The notes: generated from the sequence alone by a model not told the origin. Counted from the first letter of the stretch, positions 23,913-37,510 are shown. The stretch is 64,000 bases of DNA from Apricaphanius iberus (GCA_028564705.1 JAPXFQ010002845.1:62001-126000); one strand, 5' to 3'. Program-made: numbers and translations.

Positions 23913-24389
23913 CTATGTTGTTTGTTTTTTTCTAGTCATGTATGTTTTCCATGTCTGCAGCTGAGCTACTGAGCAGGTGCAGGTTGGTAAAACAGTGTGT
24001 ACCACAGATTGGATATTACCTAAGTGCTCGGAAACCATTAAGAAAAATGACAGTTTTATAATAATTACATATGCACAGCCGGTATTTCACAGATCTTTTT
24101 AAGTTTTTGTGCTTTTACTTTTGAGTATTAGGTTCTTAAGTGATTCTGCATTCTGTAAAAAAGGAGAACTCGAAATTGTCACCTTACTATTGGGGAAAAC
24201 CTGAAAAAAAATTGTCAGAACTTACATTATCTTTATAGGAAGTTACTTACCAAGACTTCTATATTTTCTGACTCATTGGTTATAAATGTACTTCACCAGG
24301 AAATTTTGTCTTCATCATCTAACAGAAACTTGGACAAAGCTGACAGGTCAACATTTTGCTATTCTAAAAAAAAAAAGCTTACTGAAAAA

Positions 24390-24610
24390 ATATTTTTGGT
24401 CCACTTTAAACAGACCAGAGTTCTTTATGAACGCTGGTACAGACTTTATTGCAGGTGTGAATACACTTAAACGAATCCTGGTGCGGATCAGAGAACTGGA
24501 TCGAGACCAACTTTTTTAGGTGGTAGTGGTCGGTTCCAAATGTACTGTGGTTCGCTTCGCTTCAGGGGTGAATAAAAATCAGTCTCGATCCGAACCAACC
24601 CCACAATACA
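24390..24610. repeat. Possible short inverted-repeat element
   Basis: The 10-bp arms ggatcgagac (24498-24507) and gtctcgatcc (24582-24591) lie in a stretch with repeat-like text (tggttcgcttcgcttc). Family not identified and limits uncertain. Confidence 0.3.
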
Positions 24611-25030
24611 CGTGCCTTTTGGTAAAATAATTTGTATTATTTAACCCATGCGATTAACTTGCAGCGCCACAAATCCATATCCTGTAGGCCATAGTGAATG
24701 TTGTGTATTCATTCCTGATCTTCTGTTTAAACATGCTGCCTGCATGTTGTGGTCAGTGTGTCTATATGAAAGCCACACCGAAATGCCTGCTATAACTGCA
24801 TGTCTCAAAATGTGATTTTTCTGGACATGCTCAAATTTGACTTCCAGTGTAGCGGACAGAAAGAAGGCCGAAGTCCGCAAAACAGGTGGCAGACAACCAC
24901 CATCACCGCTCACAGGGCCTTAAGATGGTCCTCAGTCAAAACAGTGGGCGACCTATTACTGCAGGCATCTTTGGGGGGAGCTCATCGGACCCAGCCACAC
25001 CTAAGGACACAAGGGCCTACATAAGAGGCA

Positions 25031-27384
25031 AGTTAATCAAATGAATGGCATATGTTAGATGTAATGGTCATCCATTCTTCTGTGGGCTACAGGTCTCTAT
25101 AATTGGCTGCTGTTGCTCTCAGATATCAATCTATTCTAAGGGGACTCAGAGTCAGAAAAATTGTGATGGGACATGCACTCTATTTAAAAAAACATCAACA
25201 ACAAAAAAGAACATTAGATCGGGCAGTTTTCTGGTTAATATTTAGCTTACTCTACTTCTACCCGTTACTGATAGTGTAATCTGTCTTGTGGAGCCCTCTA
25301 CTATAACAGACCTCCATGCTGTTGTAAGTAGCTACACTTAATATTCCACAGACTTTTTATTTTGGGTGGAATATAATATGGTAATCCTTTCCTAATTCTG
25401 CAGAGTATCTGCGCTTCCAGATCAACAGAGTCTTCAAGAAGCGACCACTCCATGTCTACAACTGCTTTCAGACTGCAAACTTCAACTTAAGAGCAGGAGA
25501 AACTCAGAGTTAGTTCAAGCAAACCGGCCAGTGAGCAGGTTAGTTTCATAGACTAACGGGTCCCTGGTTACCCATCTTTTTTTTTTCTATGGTTTTTAAA
25601 AAAAAGGAAATCTATTGGACTGTTGTCATAGAAATTTGATGTCAACCAAAAAAAACAAAACAAAAAAAAAACTTAATACATATTCCATGCTGGTACACTA
25701 TTATCACATTAACAAGATACAACTCTTATGCTGAGTGTGGCTAAAACTGTGTTAGACTAAACACTTCCAGAATACTAGTTTGGTTTGACACTGTGCAATT
25801 TCCTATCAGCTGCAACAAAGCTAGATACATAGGAAAAAAACAACTGCAGCAGTGGGCAGCCATAAACTGGACATCTATGTTATATTTCAATTAACTCTAA
25901 CTATTAACATGGGAACAACCCAAACAAACCTTTTACTTTTTTACAAATTGGAAAACTTTAAAATGAATCAGCTTAACTGATGCTGTTATTGGCAGAGGAA
26001 ATTACTCCAGATGGTTGTGCAACAATTGCTTTGTTTTGGTTATGACTATAAAAATTATATAACTTTTTTACTAATGATAAGTGTCTCAGGCAGTTTTTAA
26101 CAAAAATTGTCATTTCTATCAAAATTTCAAAGTCTGGACACAATGTCATTGTTAGAAAATAATAGCCAAAGTATATTTTTGAGTAGGTATTGTTTATGAA
26201 AACCTGCCTGATGTGAATGGGTGTTAAATAACAAATGAAGGATTAAGTTCAGGACTGAGCTTCTCAGACAGCAAGGCCCTGCTCATTTATATAGAATAAA
26301 CTCAACTTCTCTAAAATGCTAGAATTTATTTACAAAAATTCCTCAACCATCCAAATAAAATACTTTAGCCAATTAACTCACTTTGTTAACACTCAGCTAA
26401 TGTAAATGAAGTAATAAAAATGTATAATATTCCACAAAGTAAAACAAATATGAATGAAAAAACCATGACCAATAAAATGGTGCTACAATGTCAAATTTCA
26501 GTATGAGCTGTAAATGTTGAGAAACTGGTTTTATTGAAATTTGGAATGAGCACAAAATGATATCTATTTTAGATTAATTTTCACCAAAATATGTAAGAAT
26601 ATAAAATGACAAATAAAATTACAATGATGGATTTGTAATGAGGCCAAAAGAACTTTAAACTAATTAAGACTAAATTAAAAACAGCTGATATGTTTAAATA
26701 ACAGCTCACAATGTAAAGCAGAAATGAAAATCAAAATATTATAATAAATTGTTTTAACAAATAATTTGCTGAGCAATCTTTTCAACAATCTTTTGGACAA
26801 TTGACTCTTAATGCATTAACCTAATCCCCTGTGGATTGAATGTATTTTTTAACTTCAAGGATGGCAGTTTAAAATATCTATTGACTCAAAAAATGGCAGC
26901 TAAATTTTGAATCACTAAAATTCTGATCTATGAGTGTGTTTTTGGCCTGCTATGTCCTGGGACAGTTAAGGATCTACAATGAAAAAACATAATGAATTAA
27001 GCAATAAAGTAACAATATTTTAATTGTTTTATCCTTAACTATTTTATCTCGGTGCAGACAACTTCTCTAACATTCTGAACAGTAAGATCTCTGATGCACA
27101 AAGTAAGGTGGGGGCATGATCAGGAGGCTGTGTGGCCTTTTTCAAACAAACAAGGGTAAAGTTTGTCACAGAGGCCAGTGGGTTGGTAGATGCACAAAGG
27201 GATGTGTTTGCAGCAAGGAAATGTTGCTCAGCATCATTGGGGGAAATGTCCTCGGATTGACACATGCCATGTGTGTGGAGCTATCTTCTTTCAGGACAGT
27301 GAAGGGAGCACCGGTTTGTCAGCTAGACCAGAGACAGGTCTCATTTTGGGAATCTATAATTATTATAGGATTCCTTTTCTGCAG
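25031..27384. other. AT-rich non-coding DNA
   Basis: A-rich runs lie near 25600-25680 and AT-rich sequence at 25870-27040. No exon-like signals. Confidence 0.5.
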
Positions 27385-28920
27385 AAGGCAAGGCAAGGCA
27401 AGGTAATTTTATTTATATAGCACACTTTCAACACAAGACAATTGAAGGTGGTTTACATGATTGCAAAAACAGGAAAATTAAAACATAGAATCACCAAAAG
27501 AAAGCCTATAAAAGAAAAAATAAAGAAAACATTTAGCATTTGATTAATAACAATTTTGGTCAAAAATGTGAAAATTAAAACATATAATCCATAAAGGAAA
27601 GCATAAACGAACATTTATAAAAGAAACAATAAAGACAACATTTAGCATTTGATTAAAAACAACAAACTAGGATAAAAACATTTAATAATACTATTGGCAA
27701 TAATACTATCAGTTACTCATTAGCAAGTCTAAATGGGTTAGTTTTTATTTTAAATTAGAAAAGTTCAGTGTCTCTGCAGTTTTGCATTCGTCCGGCAGTT
27801 TGTTCCAGATGTTGGAGCATAGAAACTGAAAGCTGTTTCCCCATGTTTGGTTCAAGTTCTAGGGATGATCAGTAAACTAGAGCTGGAGGACCTGAGTGGT
27901 CTGGATGGTTTGTATCACAATAACAGATCTCTAATCTACTCTGATGCTAACCCATTCAACGATTTATAGACTAATAAAAGTACTTTGAATTATATTCTCT
28001 GAGCTACAGGGAGCCAGTGTAATGACTTTAGAACTGGGGTGATGTGTTCTACTTTTCTGGTTCTAGTGAGAATACGAGCAGCAGTATTCTGAATCAGCTG
28101 CAGCTCTCTGATTGATTTTTTAGGTAGACCTGTAAAGATACTGTTACAGTAATCAAGGCGGCTAAAGATAAATGCATGGATGAGTTTTTCTACGTCCCCT
28201 TTTGTCATCAGTCCATTAATCCTAGAAATGTTCCTCAGTTGATAAAAAGCTGACCTTGTTATTGCCTTTATTTGACTTTGGAGGTTCAGGTCTGAGTCCA
28301 ATATTACACCAAGATTTCTGGGCTGGTCGGTAGTTTCTAGTTGGACCAGATGAAGTAGTGTACTGATTTTTATTCTATCTTCTTTGGTTCCGAAGATGAG
28401 CACTTCAGTTTTGTTTTTGTTCAGTTGGAGGAAATTATGGGACATCCAGCTGTTAATTCGCTCAGTGCATTTATTGAGGATTTTGACAGGTTCAACATTA
28501 CCTTGTGACATTGAGTTTTAAAGTTGAGTGTCATCAGTATAATTGTGGTAGTTGATATTATTTGTTATAATCTGTCTTAATGAGAGCATGTAAATGTTAA
28601 ATAGGAGGGGCCGTAGGATGGAACCCTGGGGGACCCCGCACGTAATTTCTGTGTTGTGTGATGAGAACTGGCTAATCGATACAAATAAGTTACTGTTCTT
28701 GAGGTAGGATTTGAACCAGTCGAGTGCCGTACCAGAGAGTCTGAACCAGTTCTCTAGACGTTCCAGGGATATATCATGATCAACGGTGTCAAATGCCTTA
28801 CTGAGGTCTAATAGTACCAGTACTGTGGTTTTACCACAGTCAGTACTTCAGTCAGTCAGAACTTCAAATAAGTCAGAGTGAAGCATATCTTTGGCTAGAA
28901 TACAGTTACCAGTTCCCCAA
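27385..28920 (-). mobile_element. 5'-truncated LINE (L2/Rex1-like)
   Basis: The 3' end on the minus strand is an (aaggc)n-type tail at 27385-27402 next to the atttatatagcac block typical of teleost L2/Rex1 LINEs. The body encodes the C-terminal part of a reverse transcriptase. The endonuclease and the start of the polymerase are missing, as expected for incomplete reverse transcription. Confidence 0.85.
27880..28845 (-). pseudogene. LINE reverse transcriptase fragment
   Basis: In one minus-strand frame I read, in order, LLDLSKAFDTVDH (motif A with its aspartate), GVPQGSILRPLLF (motif B) and YTDDTQL (catalytic motif C). After an in-frame TAA come RSAFYQLRNISR, SRLDYCNSIFTGLPKKSI and LKSLHWLPVAQRI. 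Another stop follows, then FKVLLLVYKSLNGLA. The order matches L2/Rex1 polymerases. The in-frame stops, and loss of the 5' half, make it inactive. Confidence 0.85.
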
Positions 28921-31874
28921 ATGAGCAACTGCATATTTACTTTCGAGCCAAGATAATTTTCTCAGCCAGTACGAAAAAGATCTCACACCGGTATTCCCCC
29001 CCAATGCAGTCACCTCCTAGAAACTTAAATGAGTTAATGCTGTGCATTCTGGGAATTAAAGTTTTTACAACAATCCATTCATCCGCTGTGTAGAGTTCAG
29101 GCCGTCATGGCTGGTGGTTAAAACTACTCATCTCTGAAAGTTCAATCCACATGGATAGACCATAATTGGAGTTTCTACAAAATCTACTTTGAAGTTTGTT
29201 TTTTTTCTTGCTAAAATACTGCGGAGAACAGGATGTGCAAACAAAGAAGAAAATCTTGTTTTTCAAAATATCCCTTAGCCTTAGTCATAAACTAAAAACA
29301 TTTTGTTACTATTTTGCCCGTATGATAATCCATGGTTTACACCTTTATATGTGTTTAGCCTTTATAGTTTGTCAGCGGTGTCTTGGAAATGTAGCAAGGC
29401 CATTTCTCAGTGGTTTCCAAGCAGCTCATCACTCACACTGACCTCAGGGTACAATAAAAAGCAGGGGGTCCTGATCATTGATGTGTTTATGAAACTCAAC
29501 CTGATACAGAGCTGCATCTGTTAAAATGATGCAACTGGTGTTGCAGTATCACCAATACTGTCTTGGCTCACGGATCATGTCCATCTGCAGCCCATGTGCA
29601 GGGACAAAATGCTGGAAAAGGCGCTCAAAGATCCTGGGAAACAAGGAAGGAAGGCAATGTAAAGTGACTAAATTTAATATGGAGCTCAGTCATGCAGCGT
29701 CCTCCTCCTCTTCTCCAAATTTACCAGAAAATAGACTTTCAAAAGCATAAAATTTCTCTATGGTTACTGAATCATTTCTTAACACTGATTGACAAATGCT
29801 AGCAAAGCTCCCGCTAAGGGGTACAAAACTGCATTCAGCAAATTCTAAAATATGAGGTGTAAAGCATGGCGGGTGTTAGTCAAAATGCTCTGCATTATGA
29901 CTCTACATGCTGACTAAGCTTTTGCATGATGAAAGACTAATTAAGACAACCTTAAAATTATTCAGAGCACTCACTGCAGTATTTTCCTTCTTCTGAGGAA
30001 AAACTGTAGGAAATAGGGCTTATGGTTATTCTTTGTGGAACTGCTTCATTTCTGGGGTGCTTTGCAAGCGACAACATGGGCAGAGTCTGTCCTTAGATAT
30101 TTAAAGGGAGCTGATAGATCAGAAGGTGTGCACCTCAAGGCATTCCTGAGCGGAGATCCCTCAGAGCCGCAGACCCCCTCTGAGACTAACTGAGGCTGCC
30201 CTGAAACCTGCAGACATGCTAGAGAATTCAAAGAAAGGCACTGCTGCTCTACGAATTTTATGGATGCATCCCTAAACCATGTGAGAGAGCTGATTTCCTG
30301 AAAGTATTGTAGGTTTTTCATGCCTCAGAATCGATTTGGTTTAAAGATTTTTGAAGAAGTTTATATGTAGGTCAAGGCAGAACGAATAAATGAGGCACAA
30401 TTAGAGTTTGCAAGTTCTCAAGTACATGCATGATTTAAAATGCTTTCTCCATGAGGAATATGTTAAGTTATCCATTCTAATATTATGACAACCATGTGTC
30501 AGGATGATCAAGAACAAGGCTTAGCAGTTCTGGGGTGATTTGGGGAAACATTTTTAACATGAATGAATGTCCAATGAGCAGCATTTCCTGCTAGAGTAAA
30601 AATTTACATGAAAATACGACATCCTGATCAGTTTCTCTGTGTTTCAAGTCTATTCACAGGCCTGTCTGACATCTTTAATTTTATTTCCCAGTTGTCTCTG
30701 CTGCTCCTTTCTGGAGGAAAAGCTGAATGCACACTGTTTTCATGGTAATCATACCTTTATGTTTTATTTCCTGGAATTATTCTTCCTCACTGTGAAGCAA
30801 AGCTTGGTCGTCTGCTTAATCCAATTACCTTCACACTGACAGCAGTGAATATTTTTGAAGTGGAACACAAAAAAAGTTGAATAGGTCATTTCATAGATGA
30901 GGCCAGCTCTTCTGCACAGGATATGTAAATCCTGATAGTGTGGGGTGAGGGATGACGTAATGCGAACCATAAAATCCCCCAAAATCGTGACACATCCAGG
31001 CCTCTAAAAAGTGAATGATGGAGACTCATATTGAGAAGGAGGATTTACGATCCCTTAAAATGGAGCTTTAAATCAGGTTAGTCATCAGTGCTCCAGGCTA
31101 TTTGGACAGGTCCTCAAGGGTTGTTTGTCTTAAAGTCATCGCCCTCTGATGTTAATGGAGCTTTGGCAAAGAAGGAGCTCAATGCTGCCAACTATTTTCA
31201 GCAATTTTGAAGAGTGTTTTGAAGAAAATAAAAGTTTGACAGATATTGTTTCAGCAATATCTACAAAGTCTCTCTGGTGCTGAAATTTTAACTTTCAGTA
31301 TTAAAGTTTTTATTTGATGCAAGATACATGAAAGGAAATCATTTGTAAGATTTAGAAAATTAACCACTTTCAATAGCTTTCTTCTGATAAGAGTTAAATA
31401 GACTGTAATCTTAGAATTCCTTTGGCTAGCAGAAACCTGGGGAGTCTTATCAGCAATTCACTTGCGGAACAAAGTCAACTTCGATCAGAGGAAACAAAGC
31501 ACACATTCATAGTGACTAAGTCAAATGTATATGTATGAAGAAAAAGCATAGCTATTTTAATAGTGGACTTTTTGCTTTTGTTATTTAAAAGAGGCGATAA
31601 GCCTATTCAGACATGCAGAGTCTTACCGAGAGTCTTGTTCTCGGCAAGGACATTTGTTCCTCTTGGAAATTTCCACATTCTGTCACTTTAGAACCCCAAA
31701 CTTCATTATTTTTTTAAAAGAATATTAAGTGACTAACCATAAAGAATACTTCAGTGTAAAGTGAAAGAATGATTATAGATACAATGTAGTGGATTTGTTC
31801 AACGTATTTAGCATTTTACCCCTTTTACTTTGATACCGCCTGAAAAAAATCCTTTAAAAATCTCTTTACTAGTA
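28921..31874. other. Non-coding, mixed-complexity single-copy DNA
   Basis: No repeat signatures or spliced ORFs are seen. Blocks at about 29560-29760, 29870-29990 and 30560-31140 are of even composition and could be regulatory. This is inference only. Confidence 0.4.
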
Positions 31875-32182
31875 AATAGCATCCACCTGGATGTAATTTA
31901 TTCTCAGCACTATAGCAGATTGTTTTTTAAAAGCCTCAGAGATTTCCATGGAACATTTACAGAAAAAGATATGTACAAGAAATATGTCAGATAGGTCAGG
32001 GATAACGTTTAGGAGAAGTTAGAAAATGGGTTAGGTTGTAAAATTACCAGCGTCAAATGCATTTTTAACCTCAGTCGAAAATTTTAAGATTATGGTACAT
32101 CTGCAAACCTATGTAAGACTTGGCCATCTATCTAAACAGGCAAAGCAAGGAGAGCATTATTCAGAGAACCGATGAGATACCG
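31875..32182 (+). mobile_element. Tc1/mariner fragment
   Basis: The text ggtcagggataacgtttagg, then atctgcaaacctatgtaaga and caaggagagcattattcag, follows a common teleost Tc1 transposase gene in order (its DNA-binding half). The same segment is present, differently decayed, in the copy at 44985-46118. Confidence 0.75.
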
Positions 32183-33098
32183 CGTTCTAGTTTCACGAAG
32201 TTCCAGGATACTCCCCGGTGGGCCAGTCTGATATTTGGGCTGCAAGGGCCAGTACTTTTTGCAAGCCAAGCCGTACTAGTCTACCAAAGGTCCAAATAAG
32301 TTACTAGTAAGAGTATTTCTTGGCTAGTTTGGCAAAAATTCAAACTAGAAGGGAAAATGTTTAATTACTTCCATGTAGTCACATACTAGTTTGTTGGCAT
32401 ACAAAACAGTTGATATAAAGGATATCAACAGCGTGCCATGTAAGGTTGCCTCTGCTGCAACTGGTAACATGTTGGGGCACTCAGTCAGTGGTGTTTGATA
32501 ATTGAAATAGCAAAGGTGGGGCGGTGAAAAAGAAGAAAGCTCAAACAAATGCTGCTAAATGTGCAAAAATTTGAATTTCTTTCACTAAGATGTAGCTCGT
32601 TGTTTGGGACAACATATAAGGATGATAAAACAAGTAAGACAATAATTTCAACTTTTCCTACAAACCACCATTCGAGTTAATTAATTAGCAAATCAATGAA
32701 TCGCTTGACATTGTAGCAACTAGCATAAAATATCATTTTAATAATAAAATTATACTGCATACTTGGGGAATTTTGTCTTGTAGCTCCTCAGAGTTAGAAG
32801 GAAAATCCAGCATCAAGCAATATGAGCCCACAAGTCCAGAGTGGGTAGAAATATTTATTGAGTGAATGTTATAAATTAGAACTAATATAATGAGGAGCAT
32901 TGTGTAGACCTGCTCATGAAAAGTCCCCAGCAATGCTAGCTGATTCAGGACTACGATAATACAATTGACATGAATTAATCAGAGACTTTGTCAAATTAGG
33001 AGATTTATGATGAGAATTATGGCCATTTTAAATGTGATTAAGTGTCAGAAGCAGAGTCAGGAGTCTGTAGTGATGAGAGGACTTCTCTTGTCAGTATG
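32183..33098. other. Non-coding AT-rich DNA
   Basis: Nothing supported here. Confidence 0.5.
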
Positions 33099-33106
33099 GA
33101 AGGAAC

Positions 33107-34528
33107 CAGTGCTATTATCGTTAACGGAAACGAACGAAATAACAAAAACTAGAAGTAACTTTTAACTGAAATAAAAATAAAAAATGAGAATTTGAAACAA
33201 AACTTAAACGAACTGAAACTGGAATGAGTGTTCACAAAATTAAATCAAACAAACAAAATTTTATAAGAAAATGTGCTTAGTTTTCTTTTCATACAGTGCC
33301 TCATGAGGTCTAGAAAAAATATTTTTATGTCGCTCTCACGCTGTCACCTGAAACAGATGCGTTCATCTGTGTTGTGGCTTTTTAGTTGTACAAATTACCT
33401 TGATAAAAACGACAGAAGGAGAAAGTTGGATACAATCCCATCGACTCGCCTCCTTTCAAGGAAATAAGACCACTTTGGATTGCAAGTTATCAGAAGAAGA
33501 GATTGAAACGATGATTAAACAGTCAGCAGCAAAAAATTAATAACAGGTGAGCTTCGGCGGCTAACACATAAGCTAATAATAACCAATCATAGCTATGGAA
33601 GTGTGTGACGTTGCTCTGCAGAGCAATGGACGTCATCTGTTCCTCTTTTAAAATTCCTCTTTTAAATTTAATACGCTTTCGATATCTTCTAGAACATACT
33701 CGTTGGCAGAATCTACACATCTCAGTTCTCCAGCGGCAGCCATCATTGTTGTAAACAAATTCAACCCAGCCGCTGTTTGGCGATGTGGTTGATTATGTTA
33801 CTGTTGTTCACCAGTCAATCATCGTGAGCCCGATTTGATTGGTCCGAACAGATCTTGCTCGGGCATAATTGCTCCTCAACTGTGGAATGCCAGACCGAAC
33901 TTCCAGACCATGTTGTTGGCGGTACTAAGTTCGGCTGGCACCCAGGCCAGGTTTTTACTGGCTGTACTGTCGTATCCCAACATGTCAGTCAAGTTGTCTG
34001 TGTTGCTGCGGTCCGCCTAGTGTCATGTCAGCGAAGGTTTAGAGAAAGCGCAAATGTGCAAAATGATCAAAAGCATCGTAGTACTTATGATAGCCTGGCT
34101 TTTGTTTTGTTGTGTTGCCATTCAGTGTTTTTATGGAACTGTAGCACCTGTATTAATTGTATGGCTTTTTAATGCACAGGTGCTGTTATTTTGTGCCATA
34201 TTTCTTTTATACTTGGCTGATTTGTATGGCTGTTAATCTGGCCCAAGTCAATACAGTTTTTAAAAAAGTATAATCATTTTCTGAGATTTTGTTATCCTTT
34301 TTTTTGTTTGTCTTATACCGGTACACAGCTTGTTTAACAAAAAGATTAAAACTAAAACTGAAACTAATAAAAATTAAAGTGAAACTAAGCATTTTCAAAA
34401 GATTAAAACTAAACTAAACAACCTAACAAATGGTAAAAACTAACTAAAACTAAACAGAATTTGAAATCTTTGGTCAAAACTAAATAAAAACTAAAACTAA
34501 TGAAAATTTTAAAACTATTTTAATCCTG
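33107..34528. mobile_element. hAT-type element (1.4 kb), no intact transposase
   Basis: It is flanked by the exact 8-bp duplication GAAGGAAC (33099-33106 and 34529-34536). The ends begin CAGTGCTATT and, on the other strand, CAGGATTAAAATAGT, an imperfect inverted repeat of hAT type. Sub-terminal regions are dense in aactaaaact repeats on the right and aacgaaa repeats on the left. Internal short frames show no transposase motif I recognise. A stem formed by gccagaccgaactt (33889) and aagttcggctggc (33927) suggests a smaller element nested within. Confidence 0.8.
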
Positions 34529-34536
34529 GAAGGAAC

Positions 34537-34939
34537 AGATGTGTGAACCCCAGTCATTAATTCCAATATAACCACTTTCTATGCCCAAATGACAGTATTA
34601 TCTGTTATACATTTTATCTTCAAATATACAAAACCCACAGTTGAAAAAGGATAGAATGAAAGTTATGCAGAATCTTAATAATAACTGGTTGAGTTAAATG
34701 GGTTTTTTTCTATATCAAATGCACCAAAGCTTTACAAAATATTATTTTCAGTGTGACCGAGGTGCAGCAAATGAGTTTATAGAAACTGCAGGAAGTGTGA
34801 AAGGGAGAACAGTGTCTACTCGTGGAATGATTACAGAGGCAGCAGCTCAAAATTTTGATTCTTATATACAGTAGTTATTGGATGTGTTGTAAAGAATAAT
34901 GTAGATATATTTGTACATGTATATAATTGTGATATAATA
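34537..34939. other. Non-coding DNA
   Basis: Nothing supported here. Confidence 0.5.
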
Positions 34940-35424
34940 TGGACTGGTCGGAGTCCCACTTCGGCCCTAGTCATCACTCAAAGTTTTCCAACGTTACAGA
35001 TGCCAATGTTGCAGCCAGTGTCTGGCCCACTCTCTCTCCCGTTTCTCGCTGCCCTTTCACCATAAATGCTATCAATTTCTACAAATCATTTCCAGTGCGT
35101 GCGGTCTGACACAATATGGTTATTCACAGTGCTATGTTCACAGCTTGATGTTTTAGTTCCCCCCAGCAATGTTTTCAACATGGTATAAGCCATGCTTTGG
35201 CATTGTCTGCTACAATCCTCCACAACACAAACTACCAGGTTAATCAGTGGCAACCAATACTAGGTAGGTGTGAAAATCATTTTACCACACCAATAGGTCC
35301 ATAATTGGGCATGAGGTAGTCTGAAAAAAGGGGTCGGCTTGGCCCAGATAAAGGAAGTGGAAATATGCTAAATAAGGGTGGACCCCACCCGTTCTGTACT
35401 GAATCAACCATAGTGGAAAAGGGG
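34940..35424. mobile_element. Fold-back MITE, copy 2 (right half)
   Basis: From about 34972 (catcactcaaagttttcc) to the terminus tagtggaaaagggg at 35424, the text follows the right half of the element at 8625-9466, including ggaagtggaaatatgctaaa. The left arm is missing or too diverged to see. Confidence 0.65.
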
Positions 35425-36256
35425 CATGCAGGAAACGCAGCTTTTTGAATTCAAATAGTAAAAGGTAGTCCTGCATAGTCTTAAGTTAAGTTGAGACTTT
35501 TTATATAAAAACCATGCCACAATACTTAGATTTTACTTCGTAAAAAAAAATCAAAAACCAAAACCTTTTACATAAAATCATGAAATACATGACATGTCTA
35601 ATTGTAATAGGACACAAAAGTCTAGGGGTATGAAAACTTATGCATAGCTTACAACTGCAGACATTTAGCAAAGCACTTCAACTGGTGTTTGATCAATTTG
35701 CATTCTGAGTACATACATTTATTCAGTGTATGATAATGTCAACTGACATGGTAGACAGAGCCATCTGGGAAGCTCCTGTCAAAGACATATTTGTTACACC
35801 ATCTGTTTATTTAACCAGTGGAGTAGAGCCAGGTGATTATAGTCCATTCTGACTGTCACATTAAGTGGGAAAACATCTTGACCCGGAAAAGCCTGAACCG
35901 TCTTTCTTCCTTGATTAAAGAAATACTCTCCAAATGTAAGAGCTGCCACTACTGATTATTGCCTCACCCAAACCTTCAGTGACTTAATGATTTATCCAAA
36001 CCAACTTGCTGTTGAAGCAATAAATATGTGATCATTGTTAATGTTTTCTATGGATGTTACAGAAAGAAGAATGTCAGCTTAAAGCACTTTTAACTAAATA
36101 ACCCATCTTTAACATAGTAGAGTACAGTTCAAAGATGCAAAAGCGACTAATTTCCCACATTTAAGGTATTTACAGCACTATTACTACAGCTCAGTTATAC
36201 ACTCCCCTGGTGAGTTTCTGCACAAAAGCCTGAGAATACATTGCCATTATGGAGAC
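35425..36256. other. Non-coding DNA
   Basis: Nothing supported here. Confidence 0.5.
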
Positions 36257-36259
36257 CTA

Positions 36260-36859
36260 GGCCCCGTCCACACTACTGCGTTTTCATTTAGAAACGGAGA
36301 GTTAAAACGAAAACTATCTCCGTCCACACTAGCGTTTTCCCTGCGTATTAGAATTGATCTCCATCCACATTAAAACGACTGAAAACGCGGACCACGTGAC
36401 CATTCTCCAACACTGTGCATGCGCACGCCGGTATAAACAGGAAACAGATTGACCATTCCTCAGCTGCTTGCAAAGACATCAAAGCCAGTAACGCTTGTAA
36501 TTCGTTATCCATGTTGCAGTTTCTAACGTAACGTACTCCAGGCTGTTTTTGTATGTTATCTTCCGGGGACGGGTCATGTGATTGGTGGCTGACGAATCAG
36601 GGAAGGATACGCCATGACCGATGACACTCAATTATAGAGCCGAATGTGATCTGCTGCGTCATCGTTTCTAAAGTCCTCCGTTTTGAGATGTCCATACCAA
36701 AACGCCCTCTGGAGTTTCAAAACGAAAAACAGGGGTCGGCAGCGTTTCTAAACTTCTCCGTTTTGGGTCTCCGTTTTTCCGTTTTAGTGTGGATGGGAGG
36801 TGCAAACGTACCAAAAGGTCTCCGTTTTTAAACGAAAACGCAGTAGTGTGGACGGGGCC
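36260..36859. mobile_element. PIF/Harbinger-like MITE (600 bp)
   Basis: The ends GGCCCCGTCCACACTACTGC and an inverted copy ending GTGTGGACGGGGCC are flanked by CTA at 36257-36259 and 36860-36862. The terminal core (CGTCCACACTA) is shared with the element at 17292-17867, so the two are related families. The arms are long and rich in cgttttaaacg-type blocks. There is no intact ORF. Confidence 0.8.
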
Positions 36860-36862
36860 CTA

Positions 36863-37199
36863 GTGGCCCCAAGATGCCTCTCTTTGATCCAGTTCTCTAA
36901 TGGTGAGCTTTAAGGATTTTCCTCACTCATTTCCTCTACTCTTTATATCATTGCAATATAATTTCATGTACCCATCCAGGTTTGTTTGTAATAATTCCTG
37001 TTGTTTTAATCTTTCCTGTAATTTTTTTGGACCGCTAATAAGGAAAGGTTAACTTAACCCAACCCTAACCCATTTTTTGACTCATGATGTTTAACACACA
37101 TGTCCCTGGCTTTAATGGCAGCCTTTCTTGTCTTTCATAAGTTGAGAAGCAGCTGAGAGATTAAGCTCTCTGTGTCAAATTCTACTTATAAACCATTAA
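36863..37199. other. Non-coding DNA
   Basis: Nothing supported here. Confidence 0.5.
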
Positions 37200-37510
37200 T
37201 ATCCTTGCAGGATAGCTGGTGCGTATCTCCATTCATCTTTGGGCAATAAGCGGGATACCCCCTGGACAGGTTGCTAGCTCATCACAGAGACACACAGGAC
37301 AAAACCAAAAAACAGGGACTCACAGCTAAGGACAATTTAGAGGAAACCATTAACTTAACAGTCATGTTTTTGGACTGTGGAAGGAAACTAGAGTACCCGG
37401 TGGGAACCTATGCATGCACAGAGAAAACAAGCAAACTCCATGCATATAGATTTTGAACCAATGACCTATTTTCTGCCAGGCAACAGATCTGACACTGTGC
37501 AGTCCTATCA
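37200..37510 (-). repeat. SINE-like repeat, minus orientation
   Basis: The order of blocks (gggcaataagcgggatac, then cacagagacacacaggac, gtttttggactgtggaagg, gcaaactccatgc, then a tRNA-like head) is the reverse complement of the SINE-like family at 17171-18120. Confidence 0.6.
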
